From Carettochelys insculpta (taxonomy: Eukaryota > Chordata > Testudines > Carettochelyidae), in NCBI RefSeq assembly GCF_033958435.1, contig NC_134138.1, forward strand, positions 79,098,298 to 79,162,297: a stretch of DNA of 64,000 bases, given 5' to 3'. Made by a program: the position numbers and the translations under genes. Under the pieces are notes generated by a model. The model worked only from the letters and a program-made list of their open reading frames with translations. It was not told where the DNA came from and ran no database searches. Below, piece by piece: positions 1-10,650 of this stretch (positions are counted from its first letter, which is position 1; each line of letters starts with the position of its first letter).

Positions 1-2600
1 TGCAAAGGGCCCAAATAGATAAAGCTGCTCACACAAGTTTAGCATCTTTTAATATGAAAGGTCATGTTTCAGAAAAAAGAAAACATACATTCTCTTTCCT
101 AATAATTTGCTTCTTATTTATGTAGTTCAAGAAAATAGGCTACTTTTACTATAGTAAATCAATATTATTGGATTTTCTCTAGTATGTAGATTGAGTAAAA
201 GCCTTCAGAGTAGGACAGCTGCCTACCCTCTTCCCTGTTCTCTTCTTCCTCAAAAGAAACTTCAATGGTGAATAAATGTTATTCCTAGTTTAAAAAACAA
301 ATTCTGCAAATTTAAGACGACTAGTTATCTCATGCACTGAAAGATTCATGTATAAACCAGATTTAAGTTGTGTAGAAGCCTCTTTGGAAGACACAAAATT
401 GCATTCTTTGGCCAACAGGGTTTTGTGAGTATTATATAATAAAGGAAATTGGAGTCAAGTGTCAGCAAGGTGGGTTTAGTCAGAATATTTTATACCACAC
501 CTACATAAGAAGTGTTCTTGTATTTAAAATGAGCGTAGGATTTTCAGGTTCCCATTGGCTTCAAAGGAAGCAGAGCTAAGCCAATAGTTCTACCTTAAAA
601 ATATTGTATGTATCCATTATCCTTTAGCAATCTGAGTTTACATTCTGCTCATATAATACTTTCTAGTCAGAAAAAAATTGAAGAGCTATTTCACACCTGT
701 ATTTTCAAGTGCAAGACCGTAGGAGATGCAGAACACTGAATAATCAAAAGCTCGTGAGTTCAGAATGACAATATATTCATGGACTCTCAGGTTTAGTGCC
801 TTTTATCATGCTAGAACAAAGACTATTCAAAGCTGGTTGGCACAAGGCTACTAGTTAAGCAAGCAAGATGTTACTTAGTGTGCTCAAATTTGTCACAATC
901 TGGAGACTCTTGCTTTGACCGACCCAAACTTTATTCTTTTTTGTGATGCCATGTATAAGAAAGGTGGTCCTCTGTATCACTGTTGTTAGCATTGTTACAG
1001 GTTCCTTAAATCTTGTACAAAGTATGTCATGTAATGTACCAATGCAAAAGTTATGACGTGTTAAGTATGATTCTCCTGTTTATATGTATTTATCATCTTT
1101 GTATGGAAAGTTATGAATATGAGCTATTTATTTGTATCTTAAACACGTTGTACACCTGGGTGACTTCCACCAGGTAGCTGTTGAGCCTTGATATAAACCT
1201 ATATGTTTATGACCCATTCAGGACACTCCACTCCCACAAACACCTAAAAGAGACAGGAGACAACTCCATTTGGCCTCTTTTCTGATCTTATTCTCTGGAC
1301 TGCAGATTTGAAGCTAAAAGGAGTGTCTTGAGTTATAGACTGAGGAGCTCTCAATCTTTTGGAAGCATCAGAGTGCACTCTATCACTGCTTCAGCTAAGG
1401 ACTTGCTATTAGTTGTATGTATGGGATCTATGAATAAATATTTAACTAGCTTCCTAAGGATTGGTGACAGTGTGATGTTTGGGTAATACATATAGACCTG
1501 CAGTGAGTGACTGATCCTTTGGCTTAGTAAGAGTCTCCCAGATGGTGAATTCAGTTTTCAATAATCTCTCACTATGTGAGACCTCTTTGTCTAGCTGGAA
1601 AGCAACAACTGGATGGTCTAGATAGGATTGTGTTTGTATTTTGGTTAATCAGTGTGATACTATAGAAGCACTTGTTACTGGCTGGGGGAATTTAATTATA
1701 GGAGTAAACCACCTGTTTGGGGGGATTTTCTGCACTAAGTCTTGCTGTCTGCCCAATGGGTGGCATTCTGAGTGTTGCCCATTCAAGGTACCCCATCACA
1801 CTCTTAAAAAATCAAAGTTGATTCCTGCCAATACTGCTTAAGGTTTTGATAAAAATCACTATAGAATTCAAACAATTTTTTCTATGAATTTTTCAATTAA
1901 TCTGTGTCTCTACATGTTCCTCTTTTGTAAGTTGTCATCAAGAGCTATTAAACTGCACATATCATGTGATTTTACTATTACAGCAATTTATCTAAAACCA
2001 TGTTTCTACCTCCTCAAGAGTGGTTCCATTTTAGTCCAGATTTTCTAGAGAAATAAGATGACACTCAAAACCACAGAGAAGTGAGGGGATGGGTGTAGAA
2101 GGACGTACTTCTGACCTTGGAGTGCTGTGCAAAAATTATGCTCTCTTTTGTATACTTCCCACATGTATATGTGTTTTAGTAATACAATAATCAGGACCAC
2201 TGATTATTAAGTTACCATTTATTGAGTTGTTTAATTAAAATGTGGTCAAATTTGACAATCATCTCCTGAAGGATTTTGTAATCAGCACTATATTTTTCTG
2301 AAGCTTTTCTGATACATATTAACTAACCAGGGGAAAATTAGTTGTGCTGTTTTTACAGTACCAGCTTCAAATACAGTAGCTCAAAAATGAACTCACTGAG
2401 CATTTCAGTTTGGCAGGACACACTGTTGAACACTTAATGGGGTGTTAAAATCTCTTTGTTTTAAAATGCACACCATTACAAAAGGAGACATCTGAATTGG
2501 AATTTATTTTCAAGTTTGATAACTATCACCATGGACTCAACAAAAATCTCAGTTATCTTACGCATTACAAGGATAATTTCCCCACCTTTGATATTTGCAC
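1..2600. other. AT-rich stretch without a recognisable gene
   Basis: All six frames are short and broken. The longest, near 1641-1841, has no recognisable domain. An AATAAA-like sequence lies near 1433, and the 950-1830 part has the feel of an old retroelement end, but I could not show terminal repeats or coding remnants. It could be intergenic or intronic DNA. Confidence 0.6.
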
Positions 2601-2713
2601 TGATTGCAGGCATTCCACTTAACTTAATAGACACTTGTGGAGGCTCTTTTTTCCCCCTTCCTGCCCCAATCTAGCTGATTCGTCAGCTTTTTTCACTCAG
2701 TAATTCTCCAGAT

Positions 2714-2798
2714 CTGAAGAAGCTGGTCTGTCCTGTGAAAGCTCATCACCTAATAAATATTGTTAGTCTTTAAGGTGCTACAGGGCTGCTTTTTTTGT
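2714..2798 (+). repeat. 3' tail fragment of a Penelope-like element
   Basis: The stretch GATCTGAAGAAG, then GTCTGTCC, GAAAGCTCA, GTTAGTCTTTAAGGTGC and a T-rich end matches in order the tail that follows the Penelope coding frame at 24710-24806 and the ends of the element at 35301-37492. Only the untranslated 3' end is present, so this is a strongly 5'-truncated copy. It may begin further left, but I cannot fix that boundary. Confidence 0.6.
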
Positions 2799-3684
2799 TT
2801 ATTTGTTTACTGAGACTGATTAGAGACAGACCATAAGAGAAGTGAGTGATAATTCTTCAGCTCCATGTCAGAACGGGAAGCCAGAATACATATTTCCCTC
2901 ATGCCAGCAATTCCATATGGAATACTTCACCACCTGAATAGGATTTACAATTGGTTAGATGAAATAGACTGATTGCTCATATAACACATTTTGAAACCAG
3001 TCTCATTAGAAAGCTACCAGAATTCAACATAAGTTACAAAAACACAGATGTTGTTCTTCAGGTTTGACAAGGATTTAAGAGACTAAAAGGAGACAGCAGA
3101 AAGAAAAATCGCATTGAAATTCTCTATAGCATTATAATTGGAAAGGGATAAGCTATAACTGAAATGATGAAGCCTTCACTGCCATTTTTCCAGCACACAT
3201 GTAAAAAGCAGTAACCGAGACCTCCGATCTCTGGTTAACCCCTGGATGCTGTGTTTTTGGGAGATGGTCAGTTTGTTGTTTAGATGCCCACTTTCAATTT
3301 TACTGGAAGTGGTATCTGTACAGTTGTTCCCCATTTGAGCTGTTTTTTTTAATGCCACAGAAATGTAAGTATCCATTTTTTTATTAAACAGAATTTTGGC
3401 TTACTGCTTTTAGAAAGAGCCACTGACCCCACAGTGATTAGCTAGGCCTATAAAGCTGGCAGAAATATATCCTTTCCCTTCCATATAACAGTCAGTTATT
3501 GAGGTTAGGATTCAAGTACATGGGCATATATTTTAGGAAGTTAGTATTATGTCTTTGAAATATTGGAGACCCGATTATTTTAAAAAGCAATTGTATCCAA
3601 AGTCAAACATGACATTTTTTTTTTTCTATTCAAGAACCATACAGTAGAATGGAGACCCAAGATCTGCTTTGATTAAGAAATACT
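2799..3684. other. stretch without a recognisable gene
   Basis: The reading frames are short and unlike any family I know. A short run of T occurs near 3613. I see nothing supportable here. Confidence 0.55.
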
Positions 3685-3687
3685 AAA

Positions 3688-3995
3688 GGGTGTTGTGCAT
3701 GGTTGGGATTCCAGCTTGCTCGAGGACGGTGGTGTTGGTCACTCTGTCCTTCCATGATATTCCAAGGATGCGCCTGAGGCAGCACAAGTGGAAGACATTC
3801 AGCTTCTTTTCCTGGCGGGCGTACAGGTTCCAAGTCTCGCTGCCGTAAAGGAGGGTGCTGAGGATGCAGGCTCTGTAGACTTGCATTTTGGGGTGAGTGT
3901 ACATCTTGTTGTTATTCCACACTCTCTTGCTGAGTCTGGAAAGAGTTGTGGCCGCTTTTCCGATTCTCCTATTTAGTTCAGTGTCCAACAACAGG
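3688..3995 (-). pseudogene. inverted LINE reverse transcriptase fragment
   Basis: On the minus strand a frame reads through the thumb/connection part of a non-LTR retrotransposon polyprotein. It carries the landmarks LYGSETW, LNVFHLCCLRRILGISW and VLEQAGIP. The same residues (VLEQAGIPTMH) reappear at the start of the plus-strand piece beginning at 3996, so the two pieces were adjacent in the parent LINE and this one was inverted on insertion. The overlap is about 34 nt. This is the geometry expected of twin-primed target-primed reverse transcription. I do not assign the exact LINE clade. Confidence 0.75.
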
Positions 3996-4440
3996 GTGTC
4001 CTCGAGCAAGCTGGAATCCCAACCATGCACACCCTTCTCAGGCAGCGTCAGCTCCGCTGGCTTGGCCATGTCCACAGGATGAATGATGGAAGGATTCCAA
4101 AAGACATCCTGTATGGTGAGCTAGGCTCTGGCAAAAGACCTCCTGGATGCCCCCAGTTGCACTACAAAGACGTCTGCAAGAGAGACCTCAGAGAGGTAGA
4201 CATCGAGCTGGACAACTGGGAAGAACTAGCAGATGACCGCAGCAGAGGGAGGCAGGGGTTACACAAGGGCCTTCAGAAGGGCGAGATGAAGATCAGACAG
4301 CTAGCAGAGGAGAAGCGAGCGCACAGAAAGCACACTAAGGACTTGCCAGACACCCACCACATCTGCAAGAGATGCAGCAAGGACTGTCACTCTCGTGTGG
4401 GTCTTCATAGTCACAGTAGATGCTGTAAATGAGGTCCTCA
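3996..4440 (+). pseudogene. C-terminal end of a LINE polyprotein
   Basis: The plus frame from about 3996 to the stop at 4430-4432 encodes the end of a non-LTR retrotransposon ORF2-type protein. It shows LRQRQLRWLGHVHRMND, PKDILYGEL, YKDVCKRDL and a terminal zinc-binding-like cluster (C-x2-C, then H and C residues around ICKRCSKDCHS). The frame is open to its natural stop. The upstream enzyme domains are missing or inverted in the neighbouring piece. It has no host function. Confidence 0.8.
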
Positions 4441-4490
4441 ATTGAAACTATAAAGGGCACAATCCATAGTCTATGCAGACTGAAGGATGC

Positions 4491-4523
<33 letters not shown>
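4491..4523 (+). repeat. (CTA)n tail microsatellite of the LINE
   Basis: Eleven CTA units follow about 55 bp of LINE 3' untranslated sequence. Trinucleotide tails in this place are common for LINEs that do not end in poly(A). This probably marks the 3' end of the insertion. Confidence 0.75.
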
Positions 4524-4529
4524 AAGGTT

Positions 4530-6205
4530 GTGTATAAACCTGTTCTCATCTATCTAACAAATCAGGAAGGTAGGTAAATCACTGCTGTACAACAGAATCT
4601 TTTATGGAGACCTAAATTAAGTTAATATTAAACTTTTATGGGAAACGTATTATCCTGTTTCCCCAAAGGATGGCTAAAGCCTCCTCCCTTTTCTCCTCCA
4701 GATGCTTGGCATTGCCAATATTTAGAGCTGTTTCTCTCACTACTTCACATGAGGTGTGTCCTTTTCCCAGCCCTGCCACCCATACCCACAAAGGGCTTAA
4801 GCGATGCAATTCTGAGCAACATTTGCTGTTGGCGTGAAGAGTCCACAAACAACCTGACCTCTTAGACAAAAGTCAGGAGAAACCATTACACTCACTTACT
4901 CTGGCTATAGAATTTCATAGAAATAAGTCCCACAGCATGTATCTTTTTAGGGGGGGAAAAAATCATTCTTGATTTAAAGATTACCAGTATTGTAGAATGC
5001 ACCATAACGCCTGATGCGTCATTCCAAGTGTCTAATTACTCCCATTGTTAAAAATGCATGCCTTATTTCTTGTCTGAATGGGCCTATGTTAAAAGTATTT
5101 TATTATAGCTTTCTCTGCTAGATTGAAGAGCCTTGTGTGAAATATTATTCCCAGTATTGGCACTTCTGTGCTAAATTTTGTTTTATTAAGCTAAATAGAT
5201 TCAAGAAGCTCAGTCCTGTAACCATTTTCATAGCTGTTCTCAGGTGATTGATATGTAACCAGCCATGCCTCATGCCAGGGTTCATAATACTGAATTGAAG
5301 CCCATGATCAGAACCAGGTTACCTGGAGCGAGGCAAGACTGAGCTGGCCCAGCTGAGAGGCAAGGGAAGTCCTGGAACAAAGCAGAAATAAGACAGGTTC
5401 AGGAGTTATCACAGCGACGGGTAAGTGCTCTGAGCAGCCACTGAACTGCTGCTGCTTATTTAAGAGCAAGGCCCATCACTTCTTCAGTGAGCTGCATCAA
5501 CTACACAGATTGATGAAATGTCCTGCCTGACTTGGCCCAGATCAAGGAGGGTTTTCAGTCAAGCTGTCTAGATGATGCAACTCAGGTGTACTCATTAGGC
5601 TGTCAAGAGACTGAGCAGGTGCAGATGCGGGGCCTTTTGCCCAAATGATTTTTGCAGAATCCTCTCCAATTTATCAATGTGCTGTATAAACTGGGGACAC
5701 CAGAACTGAACACTGTGTTCCAGCAGCAGTCACACCAGTGCCAAGACCAGAGGTAAAATAACCTCTGTACTCCTTCCTCAGGCTCCCGACAAGCCCTACT
5801 TTTTATTTTTTCAATCTCTAAGAGGGCATCCAAGAAGGCAGTGGGGGATTTATGGAAGTGATGTGAGACTGACTCTGGGTACTCCTTTTTATGACTATCT
5901 GTCAAGAGGCAACACTGGATAATTTTTCAAGTACTGCTACTAGTTTGTTGCAGGTCCAGGCCTGTTGAATAAAGAGATAATACATAAGACTTCAATTAAG
6001 TGTAATTTTAACTGGATATTGGACACTAGTGGATGCCAAGTTAGAAGATGAATATAGGGGTTTTCAAGAGAATCAATGGATAGAGGAAAGGATGTTTAGT
6101 ATTCTAAAAGTACAGCTGGTTCAGCTGACAATGGGATATAATGTACAAGGCAGGATTGCTCAGATTATTCCTAGAGGATGAGCTTTAATAGTTGAAAGCC
6201 ACATT
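4530..6205. other. stretch without a recognisable gene
   Basis: No coding frame is convincing. The part from about 5640 to 5790 reads like a very old retroposon remnant (phrases such as CCAGAACTGAACAC and AGGTAAAATAACCTC), possibly CR1/L3-related, but I cannot anchor it by an end or an ORF. Confidence 0.45.
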
Positions 6206-6437
6206 GGATAGAATAGAATCATAGAACTGGAAGGGACCTCGGGAGGTGATCAGGTCCAGTCACCTACACTTACAGCAAGACCAAGCACCATCCCTGGTAC
6301 AGATTTAGCTAATCTGTCCCTAGGTACTTGAAAGCTCTTATTATATAATACTTTTGAGGTCCCAGCAAAGATCAATCTCACAATGCCTGGTTCACAAGGC
6401 TAGTGTGCTAACCACTGTGCTGTTCCACCACCATCAT
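6206..6437 (-). repeat. tRNA-derived SINE with CR1-like tail
   Basis: Read on the minus strand, the right end has a tRNA-like head: a box-A-like CAGTGGTTAGC followed by a box-B-like TTGTGAGATTGATC. A middle part follows, and then a tail (GATCACCTCCCGAGGTCCC, CCAGTTCTATGATTCTA) like a CR1 3' end. The copy at 29020 has the same order. SINEs of this plan in turtles borrow the CR1 tail so that the CR1 enzyme can copy them. Confidence 0.7.
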
Positions 6438-6970
6438 GGTACCTACTGAGTGAGCCATCCCTTGTGTACCCTTCTCCTTGCATCCTCACAGTTCCTGCTC
6501 CCTTTTGACACTGCAGGAAATACTTAGCTCCCCTAGAGGGATCCTCAGTTCTCCCAGTCAGCTGACATTTTTCAAAGCAGAAGCAACCTGTAATTCACAA
6601 GGAACAAGAGACATCTTCCTGTTCTCGGGAGGTTATAAATCATTCACATTATAATTGTAGTAGCAGTCTTCTAATATTCTGAAGAGTGTGCACCCTAGTG
6701 CTCTGTAGGTACATAAGTAATTGGGAGAACATAATCAGCCTGCACAGAGGAGGAATGCAGATAAAAGCCCTGATCTGCTGGGACACATAAGGCACCCAGA
6801 AGGATCAAGCTGGAGTGTACAGTCTTCAGTACAGCAGGCATCAGAACTTAGAGAGTAGGGAGTTTATTGCACACACAGAAGGGTTGAAACAGCAGGCAGC
6901 CTCCTCCTGCAGAGTCACAAATCTGTTCCTTGCCGCACAAGCAAACCCATGTTAACAGAATGATTTAGTC
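6438..6970. other. stretch without a recognisable gene
   Basis: I see only short frames and no element ends. It forms the left flank of Harbinger element A. Confidence 0.5.
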
Positions 6971-6973
6971 TCA
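6971..6973. repeat. target site duplication TCA, left of element A
   Basis: TCA directly precedes the left terminal repeat and recurs at 10932-10934 after the right one. Three-base duplications are the rule for PIF/Harbinger insertion. Confidence 0.75.
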
Positions 6974-6990
6974 GGCTACGTCTACACTAG
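6974..6990 (+). repeat. left terminal inverted repeat of element A
   Basis: GGCTACGTCTACACTAG pairs with the right end at 10915-10931 with one mismatch (C/T at the sixth base). Confidence 0.85.
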
Positions 6991-7119
6991 CCGGCTACTT
7001 TGAAGTAGCCAGCACAACGTCGAAACAGCACGCGTCACGTCTACAAGCGCTGTGTGCTATTTCGATGTTCAAATCGAAGTTAAGCGGCGAGATGTTAAAA
7101 TCAGAAGATGGGAATAGCG

Positions 7120-7150
7120 CCCTACTTCGATGTTCAACATCGAAGTAGGG
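7120..7150. repeat. perfect subterminal palindrome, element A
   Basis: Two 15-bp arms (7120-7134 and 7136-7150, CCCTACTTCGATGTT and its exact reverse complement) flank a single C. C has the same site at 45706-45736 and the deleted derivative at 50891-50917, each with one mismatch. D0 has one near 47897-47927. This is a candidate binding site for the SANT protein or the transposase. That role is inference. Confidence 0.7.
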
Positions 7151-7276
7151 TGTGTGTAGACAATCCGCATCCCGCTACTTCGAAATAGCGGGGTCCTCCA
7201 TGGTGGCAATCAGTTGAGGGGTTGAGACTCTGTGTCCAGCCCCTGCGGGGCTCTATGGTCTCTGCACTCAGTGGCT

Positions 7277-7283
7277 CTTAAAG
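7277..7283 (+). promoter_or_regulatory. CTTAAAG box upstream of SANT gene A
   Basis: CTTAAAG lies about 95 bp before the proposed start, inside a short palindrome (7271-7287). Equivalent TTTAAG boxes lie about 115 bp before the SANT starts in C and D0. It is a plausible TATA-like core element. Confidence 0.4.
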
Positions 7284-7376
7284 CCACAGGGACCCGGAAA
7301 CCCCGTAGCAGGAAGCTGGCAGCATGAGCGCAGCAGCCCTGCCACGAGGTCCCTGCACAGCCAGAGGGACACCATC

Positions 7377-8635
7377 ATGGTGGCCGGCCAGCCACCCGAG
7401 CACCCCCAGAGGTCCCCCTCTGGGCCATCCCAGGGATCCCAGGCCTCCAGCTGGCAGGGTAGGAAGCGGGACCCCTCCTGGACTGACCCTGAGCTCTGTG
7501 ACCTGCTGGGGCTCTGGGGGGAGGAGGAGGTGCTGCACGCCATGGGGAGCAAGTGGTGGAAAACAGAGGCGTTTGCGCGGCTGGCTGAGGGCCTGGTTAC
7601 CCAGGGTCACCCTGCCCGCACTCCTGACCATGTCAGGAGTAAAGTCAAGGAGTTGCGGCAGGGTTACGCCCAGGCCTGGGACTCGGCCAGCCCGTCTGGG
7701 GCTGCCCCTGCTGCTTGCCCCTATTACCGAGAGCTCAGGGCTATCCTGGACCCCCGGGGCACCTCCTCCCCACCAGCCATCCTTGACACCATGGCCAATG
7801 AGCCGCAGCTGGCCTCAGAGACAGGGGCAGGTCCAGAGGCCAGCCCTGTCCCCCCACGGTGAGGAGGAGGAGCTGGTGCTGGACGTCCCATCCTGCAGCT
7901 CCAGCTGGGTGTCCGCTGCCTGGGGATCTCTGGAGCCTGGCAGTGCACTGTCAGGTATGTACCCCACAGGGCACAGACCCCCTGAGCATGAAGCGGGGGC
8001 TCCACTTGACCGGGGGCCCCACACATCCCCACAACACCCCAGCCTGACACGGCCTGGGCAATCCACAGCACAGGGACGGTGCCACAGCCACCAGTGCCCA
8101 GCAGCACCTCCACCCATGGACAGTGCCGTGCCCCACCCCCGGTGGGAGGGGAGAAGGGCAGACCACTGGAGGGGGTCACTCACAGGATCACTGCACACAC
8201 CAATGGGGGATGGATGAGGGGGGACACAGGCCCTTGGGGGGATGGGGAGTGGGCCATGGGTCAAAGCTGGGTACTCACAGCCTCCCTTCCCCCTTTCCCC
8301 CTATTTCTGCAACCGCACCATCTGTGGTCCCCAACAGCCCTCCCAGACTACCGGAGCACCACCTCCCGGGGTCACCACCTGCCCCAGTATGTGCCCACCC
8401 CTGCCGAGGACACTGCTGCACCACCACCACCTATGATCCGGAGGTGGCTGCAGCCCTCTGGTGGCAGGTGGACCTCATGGAGCGGAGGCTCCAATTCAAG
8501 GAGTGGGAGGCCACCTGGCGCCGGGAGGCCTGGCGGGAATTCATGGCCACATTCAACCGGGTGGCCAATAAGTTTGAGGAGCTGGTGGCCCATCTTTCTC
8601 CCCCTGATATTGTCCGTGCTGCCCTCCCCGCCTGA
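7377..8635 (+). CDS. Harbinger SANT/Myb-like DNA-binding protein, element A
   Basis: This is the accessory protein of the transposon, expected to bind element DNA in the nucleus and assist the transposase. Exon 1 starts at ATG 7377. Residues about 33-124 form a trihelix/SANT-type domain: PSWTDPELCDLLGLW, FARLAEGL, the basic helix KVKELRQGYAQA and then YYRELRAIL. Joining exon 1 (7377-7858, donor G|GTGAGG) to exon 2 (8338-8635, acceptor CAACAG) keeps one open frame of 259 aa. Exon 2 ends in a charged helical segment (ALWWQVDLMERRLQFKEWEA) probably used for dimer or transposase contact. The donor used by the other copies (GTATGT, here at 7955) leads into a different frame, and their acceptor CAG is CAA at 8310-8312. 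The splice choice is therefore inferred. Without it the gene would be frameshifted. Confidence 0.75.
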
Positions 8636-8874
8636 TGCTGTCCCACCTGCTGTCCTGCCCGATGTCCCGCTCCACCCACCAGCTCCTCAGAGCAAGAGCC
8701 ACCCAGGGCCGAGGACCCGCCTTGGCCATATCTCCCCATGCTCCCGGACCCCAGCCGGCCTCACCAGGGACCCCAGCTGACAGGGGGACCGGCCAGCCGA
8801 ACGTGGCAGGGCTCGCGCCCGTTCACCCCTGCCCCAGAAGGATGGGCCGATGTGGCTCACCCACATCTCCCCCT

Positions 8875-8962
8875 TGTACATAGTTGTCCCCACCCGTGTA
8901 TATAGTTATTTATAGTTGACCTCCCCGTAATAGTTTTTAGAGATGTCCCCCAATTGTATATA
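8875..8962 (+). promoter_or_regulatory. three UGUANAUA (Pumilio-type) motifs, SANT gene 3' region
   Basis: TGTACATA at 8875-8882, TGTATATA at 8897-8904 and TGTATATA at 8955-8962 all lie in the sense of the SANT gene, 240-330 bp after its stop. They match the core recognised by PUF-family RNA-binding proteins. Motifs of the same class occur downstream of the SANT gene in B, C, D0, D and E. They could also be simple AT-rich spacer, so function is inference. Confidence 0.5.
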
Positions 8963-9056
8963 GTTATTATTTTCATTGAATCTGTTTTATTTGTGCTAAT
9001 ATTATTTATATGCCAAAAAGAGGCGACATTTTTGTTCTTGTAAAAATAATGATAGT

Positions 9057-9062
9057 TTTATT
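9057..9062 (-). terminator. poly(A) signal of transposase gene A
   Basis: AATAAA on the minus strand lies about 90 bp past the transposase stop. C (43165), D (49082), E (54133) and B (39936) have one at the comparable place. Confidence 0.6.
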
Positions 9063-9148
9063 TTTCCAAAAACCTGTGTCCCATGTGCTTTTGGTGAGGG
9101 TGAGTTGTGGGTGCTGGGGTGGGGTGCAGGGATGGCTGGGGGGGTCAC

Positions 9149-10558
9149 TCACTGGGCCCCCTGGTCAAAGTACTCCCTTAGGGCCTCCCAGACCTGGACC
9201 CTATCCTGGTGGGCCTGGTGGCTCGGGGCGGCGGCTGGCTGCGGGTAGGCTGTTGCAGCCTCCTGTGCCCAGCCATGCACAAAGGCCTCCCCCTTGCTTT
9301 CCACCAGGTTGTGGAGTGTGCAGCAGGCCCCCACAACCTGGGGGATGTTTGGGAGGCCCAGGTCTAGGCATGTCAGGAGGCAACGCCAGTGGCCTTTCAG
9401 GTGCCCGAAGTCTCGCTCGACCACTTGTCGGGCATGGTTGAGTCGGGCGTTGTAGTGCTCCTGGCTATCAGAGAGGTGGCCTGCATAGGGCTGCATAAGC
9501 CAGGGCTGGAGGGGGTATGCTGCATCCCCCACAAGGCAGAGGGGTACGGTGGTGGTATCCCCCAGAGGGACCTCCCTCTTGGGGATGTCGATCCCCGCCT
9601 GCAGTCGGTGGCACAGTCCCGAATTCCAGAAAACATGGGTGTTGTGGGTAGAGCCGGGCCAGCCCACGTAGATGTCCTGGAAGCCTCCACGGCTGTCGAC
9701 CGTGGCCTGAAGGACCACAGGGTGGTAGCCCTTCCTGTTGATGTAGCAGTCACCACTGTGGTCTAGGGCGTGGATGGGGATGTGGGTCCCATCAAGGGCT
9801 CCAGAGCAGTTGGGGAATCCCATGGTGACGAATCCCTCGACGGCCGCGTCCAGGTCCCCAACTTGGACGACCCTCTTCAGCAACAGGGCATTGAGTGCAT
9901 GCACCACCTGTGGGGAGGGAACATGGGTGCCTGTGAGGGTTTGCAGAGTGAGACCTCCTCACCCAGGCCCCTCACCAGGCCCCCATCCTCGGCCCCCCTC
10001 ACCCAGGCTCCCCTCCCCAAGCCCCCTTTCCAGGCCCTACTCACCCAGGCCCCCCTCCCCAGCAGGGAGTTCGGCCCCAGGCCTCCTTACCTCCATGAGG
10101 ACAGCCCCGACTGTGGCCTTTCCCACTCCAAACTGCTGTCCCATGGATCGGTAGCTGTCTGGAGTGGCAGGCTTCCAGACAGCTATTGCGACCCTCTTCT
10201 CAACGAGGAGGGCGCACCGCATCCGGGTGTCGTGGTGCCTGAGTGCAGGGGTGAGCCACTGGCAGAGCTCCATGAAGGTCTGCTGGCTCATGCAGAAGTT
10301 CCGCAGCCACTGGTCATCATTCCATTCCCCCATAACCAGGTGCTCCCACCACTCGGTGCTGGAGGGGTAGCTCCAGAGTTGGTGGGGCACCCGGCAGGGG
10401 AGGGTGAGGAGGGCTCGATGGTCGGGGACGTCTCCTGGTGTTCCTGGGGAGGGCTCCCATTCCAGAAGCTGCTGGGCAGCTGCCCGGGTAGCATCTAGAA
10501 GGGCACCTGCTCTGTGGGAGGCAGGTTGTAGGGCTTCCAGCTGCTGCTGGACGTTCAT
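9149..10558 (-). CDS. PIF/Harbinger DDE transposase, element A
   Basis: This nuclear enzyme is expected to cut the transposon at its terminal repeats and insert it at 3-bp targets. It has two exons: 10558-10091 (156 aa) and 9907-9149 (252 aa), with a 183-bp intron that has GTAAGG and CACAG ends and keeps the frame, giving 408 aa with no stop. The N-terminal part carries the helix-turn-helix-like region (WEHLVMGEWNDDQWLRNF to GVGKATVGAVLME). Exon 2 carries the DDE_Tnp_4 landmarks: ALDGTHIP (exon residue D39), PGSTHNTHVF, VGDAAYPL (D128) and VVERDFGHLKG (E164), so the last two acids are 35 residues apart. The Asp usually seen in PGSTHD is Asn here (N89). Start MNVQQQ aligns with MDPQQQ of C and D. 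It is the only copy in the window without nonsense or frameshift changes. Confidence 0.88.
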
Positions 10559-10642
10559 GTCTGTGGGCTCGAGGTCTGCAAGGCTTGTATCACCAACGCA
10601 GGGCTGCTCGTGCGGTGCAGGCCAAGTGTGTCTGGGAGAAGA

Positions 10643-10650
10643 CCTTTAAG
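10643..10650 (-). promoter_or_regulatory. TTTAAG box upstream of transposase gene A
   Basis: CCTTTAAG lies about 90 bp before the transposase start and next to a conserved GTGTCTGGGAG. The same pair recurs in C (41588), D (50682) and the deleted derivative (51174). E has only the box (55733). It is a likely TATA-like core promoter. Confidence 0.5.

Noticed and set aside
7324..8217. Open frame of 297 codons on + in element A
   Set aside because: It is in a different frame from the SANT domain. Only its part around 7860-7950 corresponds to coding sequence in other copies.
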